Counted from the first letter of the stretch, positions 1 through 6,909 are shown. The stretch: 23,473 nucleotides of DNA from Gammaproteobacteria bacterium UBA7376 (GCA_002470275.1 DKNY01000049.1:1-23473), one strand, 5' to 3'. Notes: a model not told the origin generated them from the sequence alone. Numbers and translations are program-made.

Positions 1-1
1 C

Positions 2-247
2 GCGTCAGAAACCCTATCGCCCCAGAACGTCCAGACTAGATGGAATTTCGGCGCTCTGCGCTGTAATCCCTCGTCCTTGCTAGGTCGCTTGGGCTCCGGT
101 ATCTACCGGGTTGTCTTGCTCCTTCGTTATGAGTGGGAAAAGTTTAACACGCTTTTTAATCGGCTACGGCGCCGTTTAGTTGAGGTTCTGCGCTATGAGC
201 ACCCGGTTCAAGCGCGATGCGCTGGCGGCGTCTTCCCCATTCTGTGA
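2..247 (+). other. Left-edge open frame, unassigned; possible 3' end of an upstream gene
   Basis: One forward frame stays open from base 2 to a TGA at 245-247, about 81 codons. It contains no ATG, so it could be the tail of a gene cut by the window edge. The translation (for example RYEWEKFNTLFNRLRRR) matches no family I recognise, and its end overlaps the possible upstream start of the lumazine synthase. A perfect inverted repeat CCGGTA-TC-TACCGG lies at 96-109 inside it. The stretch may equally be plain intergenic DNA holding the ribH promoter, although I see no convincing -35/-10 pair. Confidence 0.15.
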
Positions 248-281
248 GAATGCGCTCACTCTTGTTGGAACAGTTGCCTCT

Positions 282-764
282 ATGAAAACAGCTCTGGATA
301 GCACGAGCCTACCCGTGATCGATCATCCTGGCCGCATCTGTATCCTGCAAAGCAAGTGGTACCCGGAACAGGTTCAGAGTATGTCTGCGGCCTGTGAGAA
401 GGTGCTGGGCCAGGCGGGCTACCAGCGTATCGAGACCCACACGCTGCCGGGCTCGCTAGAAATACCCCTCGCGGCGCGGGACCTGCTAGCCCTGGACATG
501 GAGGAAGAGATTGATGCCGTCATTTGTTTCGGCGTCATCGTCAAGGGCGATACGCTGCATTTTGAAATGATCAGTGAAGAGTGCATGCGGGGCTTGGGCC
601 GGGTTATGCACGACTTTCGCCGCCCGGTGGTGGTAGAGATTTTGCCGGTCTTTGATCTTCAGCAGGCCATTGATCGGAGCGGGGATGATGCCTTCAATAA
701 AGGTATCGAGGCCGCGGTGGCAGCTCTCGAGATGACGGCTTGGCGTCGCGCTATCGGCTGCTGA
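282..764 (+). CDS. ribH: 6,7-dimethyl-8-ribityllumazine synthase (RibH-type)
   Basis: Family knowledge: the enzyme condenses 5-amino-6-ribitylamino-uracil with dihydroxybutanone phosphate, the penultimate step of riboflavin synthesis, in the cytoplasm. Seen here: LPGSLEIP matches the usual PGAFEIP substrate loop; [12 protein letters not shown] carries the catalytic-region His; AIDRSG and FNKG carry the phosphate-binding Arg and Lys. A Trp (SKWYPE) replaces the usual stacking Phe, as in RibH2-like enzymes. From ATG 282 the product is 160 aa, the family norm. An upstream ATG at 195 has a better Shine-Dalgarno (GAGG at 182-185) and would add 29 residues with no lumazine synthase similarity, so the start is unsettled. 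No other riboflavin gene or FMN riboswitch is visible, so this is an isolated copy. Its last 14 bp overlap the end of convergent smpB. Confidence 0.85.
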   Translation: MKTALDSTSLPVIDHPGRICILQSKWYPEQVQSMSAACEKVLGQAGYQRIETHTLPGSLEIPLAARDLLALDMEEEIDAVICFGVIVKGDTLHFEMISEECMRGLGRVMHDFRRPVVVEILPVFDLQQAIDRSGDDAFNKGIEAAVAALEMTAWRRAIGC

Positions 765-1230
765 CCTTAAACAGCCGCTGTTTGTCACGCTGCCAGTCCT
801 TTTCTCGGGTGGTGGCACGCTTATCGTGCTGCTTCTTACCCTTGCCCAGCGCAATCTCGCATTTCACCTTGTTACCCTTCCAATACATGGCCAGGGGCAC
901 GATGGTATAGCCCTTCTGCTGGCTGGCGTTGAATAGTCGGGCCAGTTCCTTGGCGTGCAGCAGCAGCTTGCGAATACGTTGAGGTTCAGCGATGACGTGA
1001 GTAGAGGCCGACAGTAAGGGCGTAATGGTGCAGCCGGCTAAAAACGCTTCGCCTCTGTGCAGCTGCACATAGCTCTCGGCTAGCTGAACCTTACCGTCGC
1101 GGATGCTCTTGACCTCCCAACCCATGAGCATCAGGCCCGCTTCAAAACGGTCCTCGATAAAGTAGTCATGGCGTGCTCGTCGGTTTTGAGCAATGGAGCC
1201 GGGGCTGGTTTTTTTAGATGACTTGGCCAT
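751..1230 (-). CDS. smpB: SsrA-binding protein SmpB
   Basis: SmpB binds tmRNA and delivers it to ribosomes stalled on broken messages (trans-translation). The 159-aa product has the family's usual length and hallmarks: an N-terminal lead ([20 protein letters not shown]), then [27 protein letters not shown], the core strand motif [19 protein letters not shown], and a basic C-terminal tail ending [11 protein letters not shown], the part that enters the decoding centre. The start at 1230 is the only ATG giving the standard N terminus, although its Shine-Dalgarno is weak. It stands alone on the - strand, tail to tail with ribH (14-bp overlap) and divergent from the SNF transporter. In Pseudomonas smpB is divergent from ratA directly; here the transporter lies between. 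Confidence 0.97.
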   Translation of the reverse strand: MAKSSKKTSPGSIAQNRRARHDYFIEDRFEAGLMLMGWEVKSIRDGKVQLAESYVQLHRGEAFLAGCTITPLLSASTHVIAEPQRIRKLLLHAKELARLFNASQQKGYTIVPLAMYWKGNKVKCEIALGKGKKQHDKRATTREKDWQRDKQRLFKVSSR

Positions 1231-1432
1231 CGGATTCGCTATTCACTTGGGAGCACTTTGAGCCGGTCAGCCAGTATGGCACGATCGGGGTTTGTTGGGC
1301 ATCTGCAGGCCGGTGACTGAATAGGCCGAGGGAGCCCGAGCGAACATCCATTTTTGTTAACGTGGTGATTTCCCCGTAGGGGAGTCCAGCTGGCTTCGCT
1401 AGAATCCGGCCTTTAAAACGTTTGGGGGAAAC
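1231..1432. promoter_or_regulatory. Divergent intergenic region smpB / SNF transporter
   Basis: This 202-nt gap must hold both promoters. On the + side there is a small perfect hairpin TCCCC-GTA-GGGGA (1371-1383), a -10-like TAGAAT (1400-1405) without a good -35, and a strong Shine-Dalgarno GGGGGA just before ATG 1433. No convincing promoter is seen for smpB. The hairpin could be an operator or leader element, but nothing identifies a regulator. Confidence 0.3.
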
Positions 1433-2836
1433 ATGACCAATTCCGAATCTACCTCTGCCGCATCTCAGGGCGTCGGCCAGCGCTGGTCGAGCCGCTGGCT
1501 GTTTATTCTTGCTGCGGCCGGTTCAGCCGTCGGCCTTGGAAATATTTGGAAGTTTCCCTATATCGCCGGTGAAAATGGGGGCGGGGTGTTTGTCGCCATC
1601 TATCTGGGCTGCGTGGCGGCAGTGGGTATCCCCATCATGATTTCCGAGGTCCTACTGGGTCGCCAGGGTAGGTCGAGCCCTATCCACACCATGCGCTCTC
1701 TATCCCAGCGTGCTGGGGCCAGCGGGCGTTGGACGGCCTTGGGCTGGTTGGGGGTTGTGACCGGCTTTTTGATCCTGTCCTATTACGGGGTCATTGCTGG
1801 CTGGACGCTGCACTACGTCTGGCTCAGCATGAGCGGCGCCTTCGCCGGTGCAGATGGCGCGTCGGTGGGGGCTACCTTCGATGCCTTTTTGGCCGATCCA
1901 TGGGCGCTCGTCTTTTACCAGACGCTGTTCATGGCGCTAACGATTTGGATCGTGGGCCGAGGTGTGACTCGGGGTATCGAAGCGGCCATTCGCTGGTTCA
2001 TGCCACTGCTCTTCTTGCTGCTGTTGGTGCTGTTTATCTACAGCCTTAATTCCGGTGGTTTTGCTCAGGGTTGGGCCTTTATGTTCGACTTGAAATGGGA
2101 TGCAGTCAGCTCAGACACCGTCCTGATCGCCATGGGCCAGGCCTTTTTCACCCTGAGTTTGGGCATGGGCACGATGATGGCTTATGGGGCCTATGTCCCT
2201 GAAGACGCCAACCTGGGCACCACGGTGGTGAGCATCGCGGCTCTGGATACCTTTATCGCCATCGCCGCAGGTCTGGTGATTTTCCCCATTGTCTTCGCCA
2301 ACGGCCTGGAGGTGGGCCAGGGCCCGGGCCTGACCTTTGTCACCCTCCCGTTAGCCTTTAGCCAGATGCCCTTTGGTGAAGTTTTTGGCGGAATTTTCTT
2401 TCTTCTGATCAGCTTCGCAGCCATTACGTCGGCCATCTCTTTGACGGAGCCGGCGCTCTCTTACTTGGTGGAGGAGTACAACGCCAAACGCCAGCGGGTG
2501 GCGCTGTCCCTGGGCGTTATCTGTTGGCTATTGGGCTTAGGAACCGTTTTCTCATTCAATATTTGGTCCGATATGATGATCGTCGGCGACCTCAACTTCT
2601 TTGGGTTCCTCGACTATCTCTCACAAAATATCATGCTGCCTCTGGGTGGGATGCTCATCGCCTTCTTCGCCATGTGGCTGCTGCCCAAGGAACTCATGTA
2701 TAAGCAGCTCGGTATCACGAACCCAGCCGTGGGCTGGGCGTGGCGCATTTTAGCGGGGGTTGTTGCGCCAGTGGGGGTCTTGGTGGTCTTTGTCTCCACC
2801 CTCTGGCCGGTCTTGGCGTCACTCTTAGGCCTGTGA
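1433..2836 (+). CDS. Sodium-dependent transporter, neurotransmitter:sodium symporter (SNF/NSS) family
   Basis: This is a 467-aa inner-membrane protein of the LeuT-fold NSS family, which couples sodium entry to uptake of amino acids or related amines. The TM1 signature is clear at residues 30-43 (GSAVGLGNIWKFPY), followed by GENGGG, matching LeuT's sodium- and substrate-binding unwound helix. TM6 (MGQAFFTLSLGMGTMMAYG) and TM8 (FFLLISFAAITSAISL) also fit. I count 11 to 12 hydrophobic segments, ending at about residue 462. The substrate cannot be read from sequence; bacterial relatives such as TnaT, MhsT and LeuT carry amino acids. ATG 1433 has a strong GGGGGA Shine-Dalgarno. Its TGA overlaps the GTG start of ratA by 3 nt within GTGA, implying translational coupling. 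It is absent from this position in the Pseudomonas layout I recall. Confidence 0.93.
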   Translation: MTNSESTSAASQGVGQRWSSRWLFILAAAGSAVGLGNIWKFPYIAGENGGGVFVAIYLGCVAAVGIPIMISEVLLGRQGRSSPIHTMRSLSQRAGASGRWTALGWLGVVTGFLILSYYGVIAGWTLHYVWLSMSGAFAGADGASVGATFDAFLADPWALVFYQTLFMALTIWIVGRGVTRGIEAAIRWFMPLLFLLLLVLFIYSLNSGGFAQGWAFMFDLKWDAVSSDTVLIAMGQAFFTLSLGMGTMMAYGAYVPEDANLGTTVVSIAALDTFIAIAAGLVIFPIVFANGLEVGQGPGLTFVTLPLAFSQMPFGEVFGGIFFLLISFAAITSAISLTEPALSYLVEEYNAKRQRVALSLGVICWLLGLGTVFSFNIWSDMMIVGDLNFFGFLDYLSQNIMLPLGGMLIAFFAMWLLPKELMYKQLGITNPAVGWAWRILAGVVAPVGVLVVFVSTLWPVLASLLGL

Positions 2837-3282
2837 TCACCCTTCAGCGCTCTATCTTGCTCACGGTCTCTGCTGAACAAGCCTATGCCACCGTGGCGGA
2901 CGTTGAGTCTTACCCCGACTTTTTGCCGGGGTGTCAGGCGGTGGAGGTGCTTGGCGTCCAGGGCCGCGCCGAGCAGGGGCAACCCTCAACCCGCACTGTT
3001 CGAGTGGCGGTTGCGGCTAAGGGGATGCGGCATGACTTCATTACGGTGAATCAATACCAGCCATTCGAGCAAATCAGCATGACCCTCGATGAGGGTCCCG
3101 TTGAGTCTCTATCCGGTCGCTGGTCCTTTGTCCCCATCGGTGACGAAGGGTGTCGCGTATCCCTTGATCTATGCCTAGAGGCTAAGGGTCTGGTTGGGCG
3201 AACCCTGGGGACGGTGGCGGACAGCGTGGCGGACAAAATGGTGGACGCCTTCGTAAAGCGGATTGGCGAGCGAGCGTCGTAG
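2833..3282 (+). CDS. ratA: RatA/COQ10-type START-domain protein
   Basis: This 149-aa polyketide cyclase/START-like protein belongs to the RatA (YfjG)/COQ10 family. Conserved blocks are the N-terminal strand SAEQAYATVADVESYPDFLPGC, a central MTLDEGPVESLSGRW and a C-terminal helix VADKMVDAFVKRIGE, aligning well with E. coli RatA. Family knowledge: E. coli RatA has been reported to block 70S ribosome assembly, while mitochondrial COQ10 homologues bind ubiquinone; the native role is unsettled. The GTG at 2833 is chosen because it starts the conserved domain and overlaps the transporter's TGA (GTGA). The longer in-frame extension from 2740 lies wholly inside the transporter gene and is not homologous. 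Its stop is followed immediately by rnfH. Confidence 0.92.
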   Translation: MITLQRSILLTVSAEQAYATVADVESYPDFLPGCQAVEVLGVQGRAEQGQPSTRTVRVAVAAKGMRHDFITVNQYQPFEQISMTLDEGPVESLSGRWSFVPIGDEGCRVSLDLCLEAKGLVGRTLGTVADSVADKMVDAFVKRIGERAS

Positions 3283-3570
3283 ATGTCGATGATCACGATT
3301 GAAGTAGTCTACGCCGATGGCCCGGACCGGCAGCGCACGGTTGAGCTGGTTTTGGCGCCGGGGACTACCGTGGCCGCGTGCCTGGAGCGGGTTGCCGCCT
3401 TGCGGGAATTTTCGGGTGTGGCGGTCTCTGACTTGGGGCGGGGGGTATTTGGTCAGGTGGTGGACGACGCTTACGCGCTGCGGTCAGGAGATCGTCTGGA
3501 GCTTTATCGGCCTCTTATAGTCGATGCTAAAACCGCCCGTCGGCTGCGTGCGGCTAAAAAGCCAGGTTAG
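3283..3570 (+). CDS. rnfH: RnfH family ubiquitin-like protein (RatB/YfjF)
   Basis: This 95-aa small beta-grasp protein belongs to the RnfH (UPF0125) family. It shows IEVVYADGPDRQ at the N terminus, GTTVAACLERV in the middle and the family's diagnostic DRLELYRPLIVDAKTARRLRA near the C terminus. E. coli RatB/YfjF is close in length and in these blocks. The function is not established: it is named for linkage to rnf genes in Rhodobacter and pairs with ratA in many proteobacteria, but it is not a proven antitoxin. ATG 3283 directly follows the ratA stop codon; a second ATG two codons on is possible. Its TAG overlaps the end of convergent bamE inside the tetranucleotide TTAG (3567-3570), leaving no room for a terminator. 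Confidence 0.93.
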   Translation: MSMITIEVVYADGPDRQRTVELVLAPGTTVAACLERVAALREFSGVAVSDLGRGVFGQVVDDAYALRSGDRLELYRPLIVDAKTARRLRAAKKPG

Positions 3571-3989
3571 GCCCCTGCCGTTTCGTCGGCGCTCGTCTCG
3601 GCATTGTCTTCCCCGGCCCCCTCGGACGCCTCCTCCTCCTGAGGTTCATTAGGGACCAGGTCGCCAGAGATGGTTGTCAGCAGATCGCCGTCAAATTCAA
3701 GGACCATTTTGATCTGTTGGTTGTAAAAGCCGGGTACATCGATGGTGTAGAGGTAGGTCCAGGCATTTGCCTCAAAGGGGTCGCGCAACACCGGTTGGCC
3801 CATAACATAGATGACCTGGCTGCGGCTCATACCGGGTTTTAACCGGTCGACCATTTCCTGGGTGATCACATTGCCCTGTTGAACGGGGATCTTGTAGACC
3901 TGGGGCATCTTGAGGTCGGGCATTTTGAGCTGCGGCAGGCTGCAGCCCGAGAGACTGACGACTAAGAGCGAGAAGACGATTTTTTTCAT
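3567..3989 (-). CDS. bamE: Outer-membrane assembly lipoprotein BamE (OmlA/SmpA)
   Basis: BamE is a lipoprotein of the BAM complex, which inserts beta-barrel proteins into the outer membrane. From ATG 3989 the product is 140 aa: a signal peptide with lipobox LSGC (Cys16 lipidated), then the SmpA/OmlA fold with VYKIPVQQGNVIT, LKPGMSRSQVIYVMGQPVL, DPFEANAWTYLY and a final strand QIKMVLEFDGDLL. Two features are unusual: a tandem LKMPD-LKMPQ repeat at residues 21-30 just after the lipid anchor, and an acidic tail (from about residue 115) rich in Glu, Ala and Asp. An in-frame ATG at 3998 would add three residues (MPH). It lies 40 nt downstream of recN on the same strand, the standard recN-bamE order. 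Confidence 0.93.
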   Translation of the reverse strand: MKKIVFSLLVVSLSGCSLPQLKMPDLKMPQVYKIPVQQGNVITQEMVDRLKPGMSRSQVIYVMGQPVLRDPFEANAWTYLYTIDVPGFYNQQIKMVLEFDGDLLTTISGDLVPNEPQEEEASEGAGEDNAETSADETAGA

Positions 3990-4007
3990 GTGCGGCATCT
4001 TAAGGTC
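3901..4007 (-). repeat. Three copies of a 17-bp repeat around the bamE start
   Basis: On the + strand the copies are 3901-3917 (TGGGGCATCTTGAGGTC), 3916-3932 (TCGGGCATTTTGAGCTG) and 3991-4007 (TGCGGCATCTTAAGGTC). The first two encode the tandem LKMPx residues of BamE. The third lies just upstream of the start codon, in the same reading frame, and matches the first at 15 of 17 bases. The distance is 90 nt, six units of 15 nt. Confidence 0.75.
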
Positions 4008-4029
4008 CGTAACGGTTGCTGGCCAGTCA

Positions 4030-5670
4030 TTATTCTGCGGAGGCTTCTTCCAGCAGCGTTTGTGCATAGGCTCGGGTTTTATCCGTGACGTCGGCCCCGG
4101 CCAACATCCTGGCGAGTTCGTCGATGCGCTGCTCTGGGTATAGGCTCATGATTTGGGTGCTTGCACCCTCCTTGATCACGCATAGGTGATGATTCGCTAA
4201 GGCGGCGACCTGGGGGGCATGGGTCACGCACAGGACCTGAGTATGTTCAGCCAGGCTTCGCAGAATTCTGCCGATGGTATCGGCCGTGGTGCCGCCAACG
4301 CCAACGTCGGCTTCATCCAGAACCAGGCAGGGCAAGTCGCTCTTGGCTGCGGCGACCATTTGAATCGCTAGGCTGATACGAGTTTGTTCTCCACCGGAGG
4401 CTATTTTGCCCAGTGGGCCAGGCGCGAACTTGCTGTTGGTGGTGACCTGGAACTCGACCTGCTCAAGGCCGTGTTCACTTTCCTGCTCATTAAAGGCCAA
4501 GAGCAGTTCTCCCTCGGCCATGCTCAGTGCTTTGAGATGCTGGCTCACCTCCTGGGCGAAGGGAATCGCGGCAGCCCTTCTGTCCGCCGCCAGGCGCTCC
4601 GCCTGGCGGCGATACGCCTGGTGCTGCTGCTTCTCGTCCGTCACCAACTGGTCTAGTCGGGAGGTGTCTGCCGTCATGCTGTCCAGTTCTTCTCGAAGTT
4701 CATCCGCATGTCGGGACAGCTGGTCCGGTGCAACGCGATGCTTGCGCGATAAATCCATGAAAAGGCCCAGGCGCGCCTCGACCTCTGCAAGGCTAGCCGG
4801 GTCAACCACCACCTGCTCCTGATAATGACGCAGATCCTTCGCACCGTCGTCGAGCAGGGTCAGGGCGGAAGCCAAGGTCTCTTGGGCGGCTTTCAGTCCA
4901 GGATGTTCGTCGTCGATCTCCATGACGAGGCGGTGGCTTTGGCGCAGCGGATCAAGGCTCTCCAGCTGCTGCTGAGCCTGTTCGATGGTGTTAAGGATGG
5001 TCTGGGCCTGGGCCAGGCGACGTTGCTCCTGTTCCAGGTGGGCAAGCTCGTTTGCGCCAATGGCGGCCTGATCGAATTCTTCAAGCTGATAGGTGAGTAA
5101 ATTTTTCCGGTCTTCCTGGTTGGCCAGCTCTTGGCTGAGGCGCTCAATCTCGCTGACGCTCTGCTGCCACGTACGGTGGCGCTCGCGAACCTCAGCCGCC
5201 TGTGCCTTCAGGCCTGCAAAGTCATCCAGGAGCGTGCGCTGAACGTGTCGATCCACCAGGCGCAGGTGTTCGTTTTGGTCTTGAACGTCCACCAGCTGCT
5301 CACCCACCTTCTTGAGGTACTGTTGGGTAATGGGGATGTTGTTGATAAAGGCCTTGGAGCGCCCTTCGGCGCTGATCACTCTGCGGATCAGACAGCTCTG
5401 GTCCCCGTCTTCGATCAGCTCATCTTCGATTAGGCGAGCCTGTAGATCCGATCCAGGAGACAGGGTGAATTCGGCGCTGATATCAGCCTTGCTGCTACCC
5501 GGGCGCACGCTGTCCGAGCGTGCCCTTTCTCCGAGCAGCATGCCCAGGGCGCCTAGAAGAATAGATTTTCCCGCGCCGGATTCGCCGGTGATACCGGTTA
5601 AGCCCGAATCGAAGGAGACCTCTAGGTCATCCACCAATAGGTAATTATGAATAGTGAGTTGCTTCAGCAT
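4030..5670 (-). CDS. recN: DNA repair protein RecN
   Basis: RecN is an SMC-like ATPase that helps recombinational repair of double-strand breaks. The product is 546 aa, against about 553 in E. coli. Seen: Walker A GESGAGKS at residues 29-36; a long central coiled coil rich in Glu, Gln and Leu (about 150-370); ABC signature SGGEQ at 425-429; Walker B LVLDEADVGVGG near 449-458; and the THAPQVAALA switch region. The start gives the standard MLKQLTIHNY N terminus. It is divergent from hrcA and followed by bamE. In Pseudomonas fur sits between recN and bamE; here the gap is 40 nt with no gene. I find no LexA-type CTGT-N8-ACAG box upstream. A 14-bp palindrome covers the ribosome-binding region. Confidence 0.97.
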   Translation of the reverse strand: MLKQLTIHNYLLVDDLEVSFDSGLTGITGESGAGKSILLGALGMLLGERARSDSVRPGSSKADISAEFTLSPGSDLQARLIEDELIEDGDQSCLIRRVISAEGRSKAFINNIPITQQYLKKVGEQLVDVQDQNEHLRLVDRHVQRTLLDDFAGLKAQAAEVRERHRTWQQSVSEIERLSQELANQEDRKNLLTYQLEEFDQAAIGANELAHLEQEQRRLAQAQTILNTIEQAQQQLESLDPLRQSHRLVMEIDDEHPGLKAAQETLASALTLLDDGAKDLRHYQEQVVVDPASLAEVEARLGLFMDLSRKHRVAPDQLSRHADELREELDSMTADTSRLDQLVTDEKQQHQAYRRQAERLAADRRAAAIPFAQEVSQHLKALSMAEGELLLAFNEQESEHGLEQVEFQVTTNSKFAPGPLGKIASGGEQTRISLAIQMVAAAKSDLPCLVLDEADVGVGGTTADTIGRILRSLAEHTQVLCVTHAPQVAALANHHLCVIKEGASTQIMSLYPEQRIDELARMLAGADVTDKTRAYAQTLLEEASAE

Positions 5671-5796
5671 AGTGAAGATTAGTCTTCTTTGCCGTTCAGT
5701 GCGCAGCGGCTAGACTAACACTAAATGATGCGCGAACATCGTCCCAGAGAAGAAGACTGCGGGTGGCGTTCACGCAGCCCGCCAAACGTTCTAAAG
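5671..5796. promoter_or_regulatory. Divergent recN/hrcA control region with palindromes
   Basis: A perfect inverted repeat GAAGA-TTAG-TCTTC lies at 5674-5687, three bases upstream of the recN start codon on the - strand. The heptamer TTAGTCT (5679-5685) recurs inverted as AGACTAA (5712-5718). Between them is a weak + strand promoter candidate, TTGCCG (5689-5694), 16-nt spacer, TAGACT (5711-5716). No canonical CIRCE (TTAGCACTC-N9-GAGTGCTAA) and no LexA box is present. The in-frame extension of hrcA to ATG 5725 lies within this region and is unlikely to be translated. Confidence 0.4.
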
Positions 5797-6867
5797 ATGG
5801 TGGCCATGACGAATCCTTTTGAATCTCAGATGATAGATGGAGAGGTCGATCCTCGAGCCCAGCAGCTACTCAAGCTGCTGGTCGAACACTATATTGCTGC
5901 AGGGACGCCGGTCGCATCCAAGGCTTTGGCCATGCGCCCTGAGGTGTCCGTCTCTTCGGCTACGGTGAGAAACGTCATGGGTGACCTGGAGGCGCTTGGC
6001 CTGGTGAGATCCCCGCATACCTCCGCCGGCAAGGTCCCCACCCAGCTCGGGCTCCGCTTTTTCGTCGATACCCTTTTGAGTTTTGAGCCCTGGCAGGACG
6101 AACGGATCCAGGAGATCGAGAGCGAACTCGATCCGGATATGACGCCAGCGGAACTGCTTGCGGCCGCATCGGATTTGCTCTCGCAATTTACCCAGATGAC
6201 GTGCCTGATCACGACCCCTCGGCGCAACCAGGTTAATTTGCGCCAGGTGGAGTTCTTGCGGCTGGACGACCAGCGTGTTCTGGTCATTTTGGTGCTCAAT
6301 GACCGGGAAGTGCAGAATCGCGTGGTCCATCTCGATCGCCCCTTTTCGGATAATGAACTGACTCAGGCGGCGGCCTTAATCAACCGCGAGTTTGGCGGCA
6401 AATCCCTTGCCGTCGTGAGGTCGTCCTTGGTGGACAGCATGCAGGCAGATAAGGATCGTATGGATAGCCTCATGCAGGAAGCGCTGGATATGGCGGCTAA
6501 GGCGTTCGATAAAACCGAGGCGGAAGAGGGCCAGGAATTATTGGTCAGCGGAGAGCGCCGCCTTCTAGACTTTTCATCTGATACCGGGCAGGTGCGGAGT
6601 CTCTTTGATGCAATTTCCAAGAAAGGGCGCGTCCTGCATTTGCTCGACCAATGTTTGGAAAGCTCCGGCGTTCAGCTCTTTATCGGCAAAGAGTCTGGTT
6701 ATCAGCCCCTGGGAGAGATGTCCTTGGTTACCTCATCCTATGCGGTGAATGGGCAGTTAGCCGGGGTGCTCGGCGTTATTGGTCCCACCCGAATGGACTA
6801 TAAGGATGTGATTCCCGTTGTTGACGTCACGGCCAAGGTACTCAGCGCAGCCATGCGCAGAAACTAG
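5797..6867 (+). CDS. hrcA: Heat-inducible transcription repressor HrcA
   Basis: HrcA represses chaperone operons by binding CIRCE inverted repeats and is tuned by GroEL. From ATG 5797 the product is about 356 aa. It has an N-terminal winged helix (DPRAQQLLKLLVEHYIAAGTPVASK, SSATVRNVMGDLEALGL, SPHTSAGKVPT), a central GAF-like region (QVNLRQVEFLRLDD, VILVLNDREVQNRV) and the C-terminal family block (IGKESGYQPLGEMSLVTSSY, GVLGVIGPTRMDY). Start choice is uncertain: ATG 5725, 5797, 5806 and 5830 are in frame, none with a strong Shine-Dalgarno, and homology begins near residue 17 of this call. It precedes grpE-dnaK-dnaJ, as in betaproteobacteria and Xanthomonas; E. coli and, as I recall, P. aeruginosa lack hrcA here. 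Confidence 0.95.
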   Translation: MVAMTNPFESQMIDGEVDPRAQQLLKLLVEHYIAAGTPVASKALAMRPEVSVSSATVRNVMGDLEALGLVRSPHTSAGKVPTQLGLRFFVDTLLSFEPWQDERIQEIESELDPDMTPAELLAAASDLLSQFTQMTCLITTPRRNQVNLRQVEFLRLDDQRVLVILVLNDREVQNRVVHLDRPFSDNELTQAAALINREFGGKSLAVVRSSLVDSMQADKDRMDSLMQEALDMAAKAFDKTEAEEGQELLVSGERRLLDFSSDTGQVRSLFDAISKKGRVLHLLDQCLESSGVQLFIGKESGYQPLGEMSLVTSSYAVNGQLAGVLGVIGPTRMDYKDVIPVVDVTAKVLSAAMRRN

Positions 6868-6909
6868 TCCCCCGCTAGGCTCCTGGGCCGAGCATTCACG
6901 AAGCCAGGC

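Noticed and set aside
96..109. CCGGTA-TC-TACCGG inverted repeat as a terminator before ribH
   Set aside because: The loop is tiny, no T-run follows, and it lies inside an open frame; not enough for a call.
1..281. FMN riboswitch upstream of ribH
   Set aside because: None of the conserved RFN-element segments can be found in the region.
486..854. 122-codon antisense open frame across ribH
   Set aside because: Shadow of ribH; composition follows the sense codons and no family is recognisable.
2833..3570. ratA-rnfH as a toxin-antitoxin system
   Set aside because: Although named RatA/RatB, RatB/RnfH is not an established antitoxin, and the pair is conserved core in gammaproteobacteria rather than a mobile module.
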